DNA of 64,000 nucleotides from Actinernus sp. WN-2022 (taxonomy: Eukaryota > Cnidaria > Anthozoa > Actiniaria > Actinernidae): contig JAOWCC010001634.1 of assembly GCA_030867875.1 (NCBI GenBank), positions 138,714,365 to 138,778,364 on the forward strand. The letters are read 5' to 3'. Below the pieces are notes generated by a model. It made no database searches and was not told the DNA's origin. It saw only the letters and a program-made list of their open reading frames with translations. The position numbers and the translations under genes are program-made. How positions within the stretch are numbered: the first letter of the stretch is position 1; each line of letters begins with the position of its first letter. This document shows, in pieces, positions 1 through 9,812 of the stretch.

Positions 1-156
1 TTTCATTTCTTCCATTCTTCTAGTTAGTCTCTCATGAATTGCTTTTAGCTCCGTCGTGTTGGGATTTTCCGAGTCCATAATAGCTTCAGCTTTTTTGATG
101 TGGCGGGTACAATGCCCTCTGTAGGCTCCTCTTACTTGTTTCGTTGTCTCGGACAT
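1..156 (-). CDS. Partial gag-like ORF of a short-LTR retrotransposon (runs off left edge)
   Basis: Fifty-two codons are open from an ATG at 156 to the window edge. The peptide starts MSETTKQVRGAYRGHCTRHI and continues charged and helical, resembling the N-terminal part of BEL/Pao-type Gag proteins (basic patch followed by a predicted helix), but the stretch is too short for a firm superfamily call. The start is supported by context: a tRNA-Tyr-type primer binding site (167-180) and an LTR (181-300) lie directly upstream in the right order for the minus strand. No stop occurs in the visible part. The alternative is a chance ORF, but the LTR-PBS-ATG order argues against that. Confidence 0.6.
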   Translation of the reverse strand, partial: MSETTKQVRGAYRGHCTRHIKKAEAIMDSENPNTTELKAIHERLTRRMEEMK

Positions 157-166
157 GTTGTTCTTA

Positions 167-180
167 GGCTCGAAGGACCA
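167..180 (-). promoter_or_regulatory. Primer binding site, tRNA-Tyr type
   Basis: On the minus strand the LTR ends ...ACGACA and is followed at once by TGGTCCTTCGAGCC, the complement of the 3' end of a eukaryotic tRNA-Tyr including CCA (14 nt). It would prime minus-strand DNA synthesis of the element whose gag begins at 156. Confidence 0.7.
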
Positions 181-300
181 TGTCGTAAAATATTTTACGA
201 AAAGAACTGACAACTTTGATGGATATTATCATGTGCGCGCGCACGCGTCATCAATGCCATTAATTATTACACAGGTATCCTGAATTATACTTTCACGACA
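181..300 (-). repeat. 120-bp LTR of short-LTR retrotransposon
   Basis: The segment begins and ends with inverted TGTCGT/ACGACA (TG...CA ends). It contains a perfect 18-bp palindrome TCGTAAAATATTTTACGA at 183-200. It abuts a PBS and a gag-like ORF on the minus strand. At 120 bp it is very short for an LTR. A partly deleted second copy lies at 357-409. Confidence 0.7.
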
Positions 301-320
301 TTCTCCCGGGCCACAAATGG

Positions 321-356
321 TATAGGTCGCTGGTTCAAATCCGGCTCGAAGGACCA
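321..356 (-). other. Extended tRNA-Tyr complement (36 nt) between two LTR copies
   Basis: Read on the plus strand this is a tRNA-Tyr-like 3' end: variable loop AGGTC, T-arm GCTGG-TTCAAAT-CCGGC, acceptor TCGAAGGA and CCA. The match is about twice as long as the 18 nt normally copied up to the modified A58, so it is longer than a normal PBS. Positions 301-320 next to it do not fit the tRNA anticodon arm. It lies between LTR copies 181-300 and 357-409. Confidence 0.6.
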
Positions 357-409
357 TGTCGTAAATTATTTTACGAAAAGAAGGTATCCCGAATTATACT
401 TTCACGACA
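357..409 (-). repeat. Internally deleted LTR copy (53 bp)
   Basis: Both ends of the 120-bp LTR at 181-300 are present (TGTCGTAAA... and ...CTTTCACGACA) but the middle ~67 bp are missing. Position 410 onward is gag sequence of another retrotransposon, so 409 is the outer boundary of the inserted short-LTR element. Confidence 0.6.
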
Positions 410-533
410 CCGATAATTATCTGCTCAATCAATCGCTCTTCGATTTCCTGTTGGTCACGAAATTTGCATTTGGCTGCTTGATTTCTGCATCGAGTCATGA
501 AATCATCCGTATTTTCGTCGTTTTGTTGCTTAA

Positions 534-1649
534 AGACCCTGTGTCCGAGCCCATGGTGCTTTGCGCCAATGTTATGATTAGTTTGTTTATCAACGGCCGC
601 ATAAATTAAAGGCCAGCTTTTTGTCGAACTAAAATGCTCTCTATTGTTTATAAGTTTCATAAAAGAAGTACACATACACTTTGGATAAGGAATTTCATAA
701 TTTCTACCGGATTAAAAACCCAACCGAGCCCACGAATTTCCCCCGGATGCTTCGAATATGATTTGATACGTACTCGGCAGGAAGCCAGTTGTACTGCCTT
801 TAGATTCTAATTCGGTTTACGTGCGACTTTTCACAACTCTACAAGCAAACACATACTCTTGCTACCTTGTTTTCATGTCTCCAGTATTGTTTAGCTGTAT
901 TTGAAGATCTCTACTTTCCTTGCTGTCCTTGCGAATGATATATTTTGAGTGCAAAATGAAATGTCGTACTCGCACTCGAGCTCACAGCGAAGTAACAGCT
1001 GAACTCGGCAGATTGGACTTTGACCCACGGTCGTAGTTTTGATAGCAAGACTTTCTGGACGTACTGGAGGATGAAAAAAAAGGTTAAGGACATTGCTTTC
1101 TCTGCTAATAAAAATGCAAAACATATACAGATACAGATAAGTTGTAACACCTCAGTGGAGCTGAGCCATGCGAAATTATAATTACGAATGTTCTTGATGC
1201 CAGAAGTGGTTGCTTTGTATTTCCAACGAAGTCCGCCTGTCCCTTAGTGCAGCAAATCCCCGGGAAACTCACATAGTAGTCCTTTTGAACCACAAGTGTT
1301 CTCTTGTAGACCTAGAGAAAGTAAAATGTGGACTGCTGAAGGATTATTTGTCAAGTCGCTTCGCCTCGCTGTCTGTTCTTTCTTCGGCATCCTCTACTCG
1401 CCACTCTAGACCGGGATTCGAAGAAATATTCGACTAAAGTTTCATTTTAAAAGGTATATATACAAAAGTTAAGATAAAAGAAAGTCAGTTAAGCATATAT
1501 ATCTATAAAAAATTACACGATGGGCCAAACTAGAGATGGATTTCGAAAGATTCGAGAGTCACATAACAACAACACCGATCTTTCTGATTTTCGTAGCCTA
1601 CGAAAATGATTTGCGCGCGCAAAGCATCATGGGCTCGGACACAGGGTCT
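534..1649. mobile_element. TTAA-flanked DNA transposon (non-autonomous, 1.1 kb)
   Basis: TTAA at 530-533 and 1650-1653 flank inverted ends of ~33 bp (AGACCCTGTGTCCGAGCCCA..., one mismatch). The host gag frame is restored across a single TTAA. No transposase-like ORF is visible inside. A TTAA duplication is used by piggyBac and Kolobok; the TIR does not decide between them. Confidence 0.85.
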
Positions 1650-1699
1650 TTAAGCTGTTGTAGCTGATATCTAGCGAGACGATAGTTACTGCGTGGGGC

Positions 1700-3100
1700 C
1701 ACAGGCTTCCCAGACTCGACGTATATTTCCCGCTTATTAGTCTATTGGGTTACCTGTGGTTTATCGATTAGTTTCATAACGATCTCAGAAGAGTTTATAT
1801 AATTTCTCGGTGTGAATTCTTTTTTCCGATTCCTACGAAATAAATCTTCAATAATAAAAGATTAATACTTAATGAAGTTGTGTGAGTGGTTTTTTGGCGA
1901 TTTGGGGCCGTCTAAAGCAGTTTATTAGAATTCGAAATTTTGACCGTTGGCCGCGGCTCTAAAAAAATATACAAGGTAGGCAACTCGACCTCGCCAAAGC
2001 ACAGACTTACCTCAAAGATCACCCAAAAATCGGCACTTTTCTTCCTCGCTCGCTATTCAGCTTTCGGTACAGGAGGGAATAGTTATCAAGCAACATCTGA
2101 CCAGAGATTTAGGAAAATCCATCAAATTTATCATCGCCAAACTGCCTCCTCGAGACCCAAAAAGCGCGACCTTCCAATGATCTGTAAGAACCAGAATGAC
2201 CAAAGCGGTCCAAAATTTTCCCGACCCTACCCAAAACGATGCAAATCGCCTTTCTTCATGGGGGGGGGGGGGGACCCCCAAGCGTGAAATTATACGAAAC
2301 TGGCGGTTACAGACTAATTTTGAATTTGGAACTCGCCAATCAGAGGACCAAGACAGTGGGCTGGGGTCTTCACCGAGTGTTATGACAGTTCCACGTGAGA
2401 AATTTTCGCGAGTTCCAAATTAAAAATTAGTCTGTAAACCGCCAGTTTCGTTAAAAGCCTAGTAATGGTCTCTCTGATTGGCGATATATTTGTTTCCGTT
2501 CCTCGAGCGGAAGTATAATTTCACGCTTGAGGATCCCCCATGAAAAAAAGGCGATTTGCATCGTTTTGGGTAGGGTCGGGAAAATTTTGGACCGCTTTGG
2601 TCATTCTGGTTCTTACAGATCATTGGAAGGTCGCGCTTTTGGGGTCTCGAGGAGGCCGTTTGGCGATGATAAATTTGATGGATTTTCCTAAATCTCTGGT
2701 CAGATGTTGCTTGATAACTATTCCTTCCTGTGCCGAAAGCTGAATAGGGAGCGAGGAAGAAAAGTGCCGATTTTTGGGTGATCTTTGAGGTAAGTCTGTG
2801 CTTTGGCGAGGTCGAGTTGCCTACCTTGTATATTTTTTTAGAGCCGCGGCCAACGGTCAAAATTTCGAATTCTAATAAACTGCTTTAGAAGGCCCCAAAT
2901 CGCAAAAAAAACACTCACACAACTTCATTAAGTATTAATCTTTTATTATTGAAGATTTGTTTCGTAGGAATCGGAAAAAAGAATTCACACGGAGCAATTA
3001 TATAAACTCTTCTGAGATCGTTATGAAAGTAATCGATAAACCACAGGTAATCCAATAGACTAATAAGCGGGAAATATACGTCGAGTCTGGGAAGCCTGTG
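1700..3100. mobile_element. Foldback element with ~600-bp inverted arms and 7-bp TSD
   Basis: The two halves are near-perfect inverted repeats pairing around position 2400 (1700 pairs with 3100, 1940 with 2860). Outer ends read CACAGGCTTCCC. The direct repeat GTGGGGC flanks it (1693-1699, 3101-3107). A nested inverted repeat (about 2300-2340 with 2405-2450) continues the fold into the centre, so most of the 1.4 kb could form one hairpin. ORFs at 1940-2287 (+) and 2459-2860 (-) encode the same peptide only because the arms mirror each other. A 14-nt G run at 2260-2273 marks one arm. Confidence 0.85.
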
Positions 3101-3495
3101 GTGGGGCTAAATGCTTCTCATATTTTGCCCAGATTTGTGCAGGTTTTGTTTTATCTGCTTCAGTGACCCAAACAAAGCTGTTATAGATATCCACTCCCAG
3201 GCGGCCTATCCATAACAGAATGTACGCTGCCTTCTCGGCTTCGTTCTTTTTGCTATATGGCCCGTCAAACACAAGGCTACAGTATTGCTTGAAACGAGCA
3301 AATTCATCAGGAATGTCACTGGCTTGCCAGTTCATTGATGGCGGAGTAAAACCTGAGGCCATGCTTTCTCTGACTTTCAAGTAATATGATCCGGTTTGTT
3401 TGCTCTTGCTCAATCACAATTATTTGATTCTTGCTGAGTTTCTCATTAGTTTTCTACTCTCTGTTTTTCTCTACGGACTTACCGGTAGGTTCTAC

Positions 3496-3508
3496 GCTTC
3501 TGACACCA
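3496..3508 (-). promoter_or_regulatory. Primer binding site, tRNA-Leu-like
   Basis: Minus strand TGGTGTCAGAAGC follows ...CATTACA, the LTR end. It is complementary to a tRNA 3' end of the tRNA-Leu type (CTTCTGACACCA). The gag start at 3362 lies ~135 nt downstream. Confidence 0.65.
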
Positions 3509-3990
3509 TGTAATGAGTTCTCTACTTCATCATTTAATAAGGAATTGGACTGAGCGTTTGCTTACAATGTGTAAGAGAGCGTTTTACATATCGATCATGT
3601 TACAAGTATAATCACATAGGTCACATAGCACGCGGCCGTGGCGTGATTAATGACTAACAGGATATAACGTAATATCATGACACGTATCAATAGGGATCAT
3701 AGAAAATTGTGCCAACAATAGAAATGCTAATAGTTGTAACAGGAAGTGTTGATGGGTAAACTAAGGAAATATGCTGATCTAAGTGTGAGTGAATACGTGA
3801 ATTCTGAAATTAAATGAACGAAAAGCGTTCATTAATACCGTGAGGTGCCAAAATTAAGTGCCTAATTTGAAAATACAGTTCTGTTCTTTGCGTTTACAAG
3901 TGTCGGTAGTACCTTGATACAGAAAAATGCCGCATACATGCAGTGATGTGATTAATGCAATTACCAAGAAGGTTAAAGTGACAAGCTACA
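3509..3990 (-). repeat. 5' LTR of the gypsy element (outer end tentative)
   Basis: The inner end (TGTAATGAG... on plus, ...CATTACA on minus) is fixed by the adjacent PBS. The outer end is less certain; ...AAGCTACA at 3990 gives TG...CA ends and a plausible 482-bp length. There is no second LTR in the window to compare. Confidence 0.4.
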
Positions 3991-4140
3991 GGTTTGGCAG
4001 TGACAAATGCCCCACGGCCATATGCCCCGAGGTACAATAATGCCCGGCCTCCTGGCCGATATAAGGTTACAAATGCCCCACTCCCGGGATCTCAAAGTAT
4101 GCAAATCCCCCACCATGTTAACTGGTCGTGTCAAATGCGA
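3991..4140. repeat. Diverged AAATGCCCC-type repeat
   Basis: Spaced copies of AAATGCCCCAC / ATGCCCCG / AAATCCCCCACC. The reverse complement (GTGGGGCATTT) recurs at about 4590-4680 and 25110-25270, so this is a dispersed low-order repeat family. No coding potential. Confidence 0.5.
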
Positions 4141-4157
4141 TAATTACGATTGCTGCG

Positions 4158-4896
4158 TTAATAAATAAATACCCCGCCGCCATTCCTACTGTTAACTGCG
4201 CGATCTTTCCTAATTATTTCAAAGCCTGGCAAGTGGACCTCCTCGACGCGAATAGCATTATCTAATTTAGATTCATTGATGACAAGAGCATCTGTTTTTG
4301 AGTGTTCGCTTAAAAATATTCTAAGTTCATCAATGTGTGCAATGATCAGTATCCCCGGCAAAAATAAATTATAGATTGCGGTGCTTGGGACAGTGGGGCG
4401 TTCGGTGAAATCAAGCTTCTATGCAGGCAGCAAAATCCTAATCTCTATTAATATGTACTTTAAAATAACGAGCAAGAAGTGCAGATCCTACATTGGTTAG
4501 ATGAAGGCCACCGCGGTTAAAATGGCTGTGTTTTATAAACGCTTGTGTATGGTTAAACTCTGCAAATGGGGAGAATATCATTATGGACGTGCCTGGGGGT
4601 GGGGCATTTTCCTTATTTCTTTGGCTCCAGCGTGGGACATTTGAACACTTACTTGTCTCCACCGTGGGGAATTTGGATTTGTTTTTTATGTCTAATGCCC
4701 GGGGGTTGGCCCGAGGGGAGGGGGGCACCGCTGGAATTGACTGGAGCATTATGTTTTGCATATATATTTGCCTTGATTTTAACCATCCCACGTGTGCGCG
4801 AGGTTCGTCATTCAGTTCATATGAAAATCGCTGAAAATAACTGGGGGCCCGGACTGCGAATATAAAGATCACCAGACTTCTGAGAGCACTCATCAT
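4158..4896 (-). pseudogene. LINE fragment: end of SGNH-type ORF1 and start of endonuclease
   Basis: Minus-strand order is first 4438-4896, ending HFNRGGLHLTNVGSALLARY, the typical last block of the SGNH/esterase-like domain in CR1-like LINEs. Next comes 4158-4361, an APE-type endonuclease start (VINESKLDNAIRVEEVHLPG, then GGGVF). The rest of the endonuclease and all RT are missing beyond 4158, so the 3' part is lost, unlike the usual 5' truncation. The middle of the upstream ORF (4590-4740) looks like inserted GTGGGGCATTT repeat rather than protein. Confidence 0.65.
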
Positions 4897-4905
4897 GACA
4901 CAGCC
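4771..4905. repeat. Dispersed repeat, second copy at 45781-45902
   Basis: The shared core includes TGTGCGCGAGGTTCGTCA and GTTCATATGA, followed by a CATGACACGG/CATGACACAG block, in the same order and strand at 45781-45902. Unclassified. Confidence 0.6.
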
Positions 4906-4909
4906 ATTT

Positions 4910-5253
4910 AAAACAAACCATTATTTGTTAGAGATGCTTTATCATGATCAATAATTGACAGGCTACAATAACGGCTATAGAATAACACTACAATAACACT
5001 ATAGAATAACAATGGAAAATCCAACTATTACAGACTTGAAGAACTCTGTAAAGTCCGATCTGTAAAATGTTTGTGAGCATTTTAAAGATATTAGTCTGTC
5101 AAATGTTTTGCAAAATGTGTTTAATGTACAAATTTACAGATATTTTCAGTTGCAAACTGATTTCTCTAAATTTACTACTGTAAAATATTTGCAAAAATTG
5201 ATACTCTTAGAATAATCTTAATAGATAATCTTAGAACTCAGAAATACAGATCT
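4910..5253. other. No recognisable feature
   Basis: AT-rich sequence with a small direct repeat (AATAACACTATAGAATAAC-like units near 4975-5015). No coding signal or familiar repeat. Confidence 0.5.
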
Positions 5254-5709
5254 GGTCGTGTAATATATTACCCAGAATGCTTAGCGAATAAACTGTCTTG
5301 TAGTGTTCCGCCATTTGGGATTCTTGTTGTTTATGGATCCACAGGTACCCCAGACCCTTTATTTCCCAGATATTTGAAATTACAGTAAATGTATGGAGTT
5401 TTAGTTCGAATGCCCGTTTGCTCTAAAATAAAATTCAATAAATCGTCAAAATATTCTAATCTGTCTCTTGTGTGTTCTTTTCAGTTTCTGTGAAGTTTCA
5501 AGCCATTCCATTCAATCTTGAGGGAGTTACAGGAATTTTCCTTCCCTTAGTATAATTATTGGGAAGGTAGCAGACTCTACAACTACCGTACGCCGATCAG
5601 CTGCAGAAAATCGCCTCGAATTCCCACAATTAAAAATCCCGTACATCGCCAAAATTCCTTCAAATAACGGTTGCCCAAACACAGGTCCTTCACCACACTT
5701 ATACAACAC

Positions 5710-6575
5710 ATGATCTCTACTACTACTGAGCGTACCATTGATGAGCTTCGTTTAATCTTTGCTAATCATGGCTTGCGTGAAGAGGTTGTGTCCTATAATG
5801 GACCGCAATTTACGTCCATTGAGTTTGCCGAGTTCATGCGTAAAAATGGCATAAAACATACATTAGTTCCACCATGCATATCACCCATAATCAAATGGGG
5901 CAGCGGAGAGGTCAGTTAGAGTTGTTAAAGAGGCGTTAGTTAAACAAGTTATTCAGAGTACAAAGGGTATGTCTATGAAACATAGACTAGCAAATTTTCT
6001 GTTAAGGTATCGTACGACTCCTCACAGTACAACAGGCGTAACACCAGCAGAGCTGATGGTGAAACGTCGTCTAAGAAATAGGTTGAGTTTGATAAAACCT
6101 GATCTTGCACAAGTTGTAGAGAGTAAGCAAGAGAAACAGAAAATATATAAGGACATGAAATTCAAGAGAGATAGACCATTTGTAAGGTACGACAGAGTTC
6201 GTGTACGGAATACAAGGACTAATTATAAGACATACAAGTGGATTCCGGGTACTAGTTAAAGTTTGTGGACCTAGAACTTATGTAGTTAGGACAGGATACA
6301 TAACTAGATATGTCCATACTGATCATATAATAAAGGCGCATGATGATGTACCAGACGACGTTAGTGAGCCAGAGATCATGCTGCCTGAATTATGTGGACC
6401 AACTGTCCTAGATAGTAATGTAAATGCTCCTGCTGATAGTATTTCTCAACCACATGGTAGTTTGTATGATCAGAATATAAAACCTATGGTATCGCCAGAA
6501 TTTGTCAGTTCTCCACTAACTGTTCTGAGGAGATCTCAAAGAGTTAGAAAGCGTGTTGTTAAACTCGATCTGTAA
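5710..6575 (+). pseudogene. Ty3/gypsy integrase C-terminal half, frameshifted
   Basis: Frame 1 (to ~5919) carries the second half of the integrase core, with NGPQFTSIEFAEFMRKNGIK. The catalytic Asp expected just before this is replaced by Tyr (SYNGPQF). Frame 2 (5969-6259) contains RYRTTPHSTTGVTPAEL, and frame 3 (6201-6575) a C-terminal tail ending at a stop at 6573-6575. Two frameshifts separate the three blocks. The zinc finger and first catalytic Asp are absent. It is not functional as it stands. Confidence 0.85.
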
Positions 6576-6623
6576 CTTGTCTTTGTTAACAGATTAAGTA
6601 CATTCCCATTTAAGGGGAAGCAG

Positions 6624-6730
6624 TGTAATATATTACCCAGAATGCTTAGCGAATAAACTGTCTTGTAGTGTTCCGCCATTTGGGATTCTTGTTGTTTATG
6701 GATCGAGCCATTACAGATCAATATACTACA
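6624..6730 (+). repeat. 3' LTR of the deleted gypsy element
   Basis: 107 bp, TGTAATATATTACCC... to ...ATACTACA, followed by TSD GGTCG. The first 81 bp are identical to 5259-5339. Confidence 0.85.
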
Positions 6731-6763
6731 GGTCGCTAGAGGGAGAAAAGGAGTGAGTCTTCA

Positions 6764-6906
6764 AGCCGACTTGGTTCAAGATCCCCTAACTTTTTCTTTA
6801 ACCGTCCGACCCACCATCACGAGCCGGAGCTCTGGCTCGTGATACTGTCGTGATGGTGGGTCGGGCGGCTAAAGAAAACATTAGAGGATCTTGAACAAAG
6901 TCGGCT
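6764..6906. repeat. Palindromic MITE-like hairpin (143 bp)
   Basis: AGCCGACTTGGTTCAAGATC at the left pairs with its near-complement at the right end (...AGTCGGCT). Arms are ~60 bp, with a palindromic loop around GGAGCTCTGG. No clear TSD. Confidence 0.75.
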
Positions 6907-7893
6907 AGGGCGATGGTAAACGAAACATTTTTGTTGGGATGCCTAACTTCATAAAAATACGGCTTTTTCACAACAGTAATACTGACAAATCCAGGAGATG
7001 GATTATAAAAAGAAGATTTTGCATAGTAAAAGTTAAATATAGTTGTTCCCATCAAAATCGGTAGGTTTCCCAATACAAATAAAATTAAAGATAGGTTTAT
7101 CAGTCCTCACTAGAAGTTAGAAGTTTACCTCATTAGAGGTAAGGTTCTCGCATCACAAAAGTGGAGGAGTTGTGCTAGGTTAGGTTATTTTATTATTTTC
7201 CGCCTTCAAAGCCTCCATAAGTTTGACATGTTAACGTAATTATTCCTAGACTTACTTACCATATAACACCGTCTCAATCATCAGATATAACAGCGATGGT
7301 AGAAAAAACAGGAGCAATGAAGATGCCATAACAGGAACACGTTCTTTCACCGGTCCATGTCAGTCGATATTTAGTGTCAAGGCGTAACTACAGCAATAAA
7401 TCTTTGACTTAGTAATGAGAAACATTACAGAGTAGTATCACGCCGGGATTGTAATGAGTCAGTGTTTTAATGAGAAGTTCATGTTGTGTTGAATATTTAT
7501 TTCCAATCAATTATGACTTTAAAGACGTGATACATTATTACCTTCTCAACAGGGATTTTTTCTGTTTTGGTGACTGTAGAAACACTGGACAATAAGAAGT
7601 TATAAATACGGAAATATTAGAGTTGTTGAAAGTATTCCTATTTCATTTCAAATCATTTCAACAGTCTCCTCCGTTTTTCTGTAATATACAGCATTGTTGA
7701 TTTTTACCAGGCAATCAGTATTGATGCACATATTCGTGTACTTCCACCTGCGTCTATATGTCACGGCTATCCACTATCATAGGACGACGGACTTCACCGT
7801 TTGCAATCTGAAATGTTATTTCTTACCAAAAAAAATAGCCTCCAAATATAACCCCGAAAACAATATATTTATTTATCAGTGCAGTCCAATAGA
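6907..7893. other. Anonymous region
   Basis: Contains a 91-codon minus ORF (6798-7073) whose first ~65 residues look protein-like but match no family I recognise; its end reads into the 6764-6906 hairpin, so I do not call it a gene. The rest is AT-rich with no repeat I can place. Confidence 0.4.
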
Positions 7894-8103
7894 GCAGATT
7901 TCGTATGAGTGAGAACGGCAATGACTACGGCACGGTTCGCGGCTGTACGGCATGTCGTGACATTGAAATTATGGTTTTCCTATTGTTTTCGTCCTTCTGA
8001 TCCAATCAAATTACAGAGTTACAGTATACAGCACGGTTACAGTACGGTTACGGTAAGGCTCCGGACATGTCGTAGTTTGTTTTGACACTCGTACGAAATC
8101 TGC
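7894..8103. mobile_element. Short TIR element (210 bp)
   Basis: GCAGATTTCGTATGAGTG (7894-7911) is inverted at 8086-8103 with one mismatch. A third partial copy of the same terminus occurs near 22311. The interior is rich in TACGGC/ACGGTTA motifs. TSD not clear. Confidence 0.65.
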
Positions 8104-9479
8104 CGCTCAAGGACCGTAAGGTCCATCTGCTCTCATTGGCTGGATCAACATCACTCGTAACAGTCACTCAGTAATTATGTCCGTAATGATAAAGTAACTA
8201 TCTTGTGCAGTAGATCTAGTGTATTCTGTGTAGTCTTTACCGGCTTTTCAGTTACTCATCAGGAAGTCACAGACAGTTTGACTGGGAATTATTCAGGAAA
8301 CCGAACTGTGTTGCTGGGCTTCTGGTTTCGATCAGATTTTCAGTTCTACTTCCAGTTTGTCAAAATTATTTATTCGTCTCTTTATAGAGATTCTTAATTA
8401 ACACTGTTTATCGTGTGCGGAGCTCGCTTTCCAAAATAATAGGATGGAACACCTCACCATCTCTTTCATGTTAGTGAGACCTTCGTATAATTAATTAATA
8501 GGACATACTACAGCTAACAGAATCCTTTTCGAATTATTTTTCTCATTCAGATTTTCCAGCGACCTCTGAGAATACCAAGACAATGGTCTAAATCTAGAAT
8601 TAACCAAAGGTGAATATATTTCCCATTGAGAGACCGCAGCACGGCTGTTTCAAGCTGGAAAATCAGTTCACGCACGTGTAGTTAGCACTGTACCAAACCT
8701 GAAATGATCCCTGACCCGAAATGACCCCCAATTAGTACCTGAAACGATCCCGCAATAAAACTGAGAATAGACTAAAAGATTTTGGACTTTCGGAAGTGCA
8801 AACTTTTCGTTAAACGTCTTCCTAAAAGAAATAAAGCTCAAAAGTAATAAAGCTCAAAAGTAATAATGTTTACTAATGTTTTCTAATAGGACAAACGAAC
8901 ACTAGCAGACAACAAACAACCCTTGTCAATCAAACCACATGACGTCATCGATCATGTGACCATAGCGAAAATCGCTCATACCTCGCTGAGGATAAACAGC
9001 AAAACATCCAGGCAGGATAGCAACGTGCCAATCATGAATGGGAAAACGCATGCTCATTGGCCAGAAGAAAAAGGGCATACGCATTTTTATTGGGCGTAAC
9101 TAAAACTTGAGTAACGACCAACCCAGCAAAAGTCTGTCAATAATACATTTCTCTCAAACTGCCTATAGACTGAGCGCAAAAAACGTCTAAACTTTTGTCT
9201 CTATTTTGCGATTTGTAACTTTACATGACCGCTGGGAAGAAAATTCAGGAAAGATAATGAAATGTGCTGACGTGATAACAATTCCATCGATAGGAACGTG
9301 GTATTCTAACTTTCTGCTACTGGTTACAATTGCAGGCGAACCAGTCGACCGATCAGAAATTCGGCAATTTGTGGCAATTACAAAATGACGGTTTCTGAGA
9401 TTCATTTCTCACAGGTGGAGCTTTCTGGATGGATTGAAAATTCAAAGAAAACCCCATGCATAACCGACAAATTTTCGAC
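8104..9479. other. Anonymous region
   Basis: No coding signal. A short block at 8700-8760 repeats CTGAAATGATCCC / CGAAATGACCCCC / CTGAAACGATCCC, a diverged tandem motif. Otherwise nothing recognised. Confidence 0.4.
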
Positions 9480-9812
9480 AAATAAGAATCGCAGCACACC
9501 CTCCACATATTTAGTTTGACTTCATAAAATGATAACATGATACCTATGGAGCATTTTTAGGCACGATGTACTAAAGGAACCTTGGGCCACATTATGCAAG
9601 GAACCAATTTGTATGTGCTGGTATAACCCCTCTAAATTATGCAAATTTCTAGGGACACTATGATACGCATGTTTCGGCTAACTGTAACTCCCCATGAAAT
9701 AGCCAGAACACAAAATTGGACAAAGTGTTAATGATGAAATTATCTTTTCCCGAGGTATGTTAAAACGTCAATATATTGTTGCCATGGTTACCGTTGCTAT
9801 GAAAATATTACT
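9480..9812. repeat. Left TIR of the 6 kb element
   Basis: Reverse-complement of 15191-15518 with about 10 percent mismatches by eye, colinear over its whole length. Confidence 0.85.

Larger units (their letters stand above)
410..3362 (-). pseudogene. gag: Ty3/gypsy-type gag, split by three insertions
   Basis: Gag-like coding sequence survives in three minus-strand blocks: 3101-3362 (start ATG at 3362, motif WQASDIPDEFARFKQYC), 1650-1699 (ending ARYQLQQLK) and 410-533 (DENTDDFMTRCRNQAAKC... IEERLIEQIII). The order and spacing are typical of the capsid part of metazoan Ty3/gypsy Gag. Insertions at 1700-3100, 534-1649 and <=409 separate the blocks. Removing the first two with one copy of each target duplication leaves the reading frame continuous. 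A tRNA-Leu-type PBS and an LTR end lie upstream (3496-3509+), where a gypsy element should have them. Protease and pol are not present in the window. An upstream in-frame ATG exists at 3413; the ATG at 3362 was chosen because similarity to gag begins there. Confidence 0.75.
5259..6730 (+). mobile_element. Internally deleted Ty3/gypsy retrotransposon with ~107-bp LTRs
   Basis: The first 81 bp of the two LTRs (5259-5339 and 6624-6704) are identical. The 3' LTR runs TGTAAT...ACTACA to 6730. The 5-bp duplication GGTCG flanks it (5254-5258, 6731-6735). A purine-rich tract AAGGGGAAG precedes the 3' LTR. The 5' LTR is cut at 5339/5340: its last ~26 bp, the PBS, gag, protease, RT and most of integrase are missing, leaving an integrase tail. 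Bases 5340-5709 match no part of a gypsy element that I recognise and may be filler or an older insertion. Confidence 0.85.

Noticed and set aside
321..356. tRNA-Tyr gene or SINE head on the plus strand
   Set aside because: Only the 3' part of the tRNA is present, with an encoded CCA adjoining an LTR end; a primer-derived sequence explains it better.
1940..2860. Two ORFs on opposite strands encoding the same ~115-residue peptide
   Set aside because: Mirror images created by the foldback arms; no domain, and the G run falls inside the frame.
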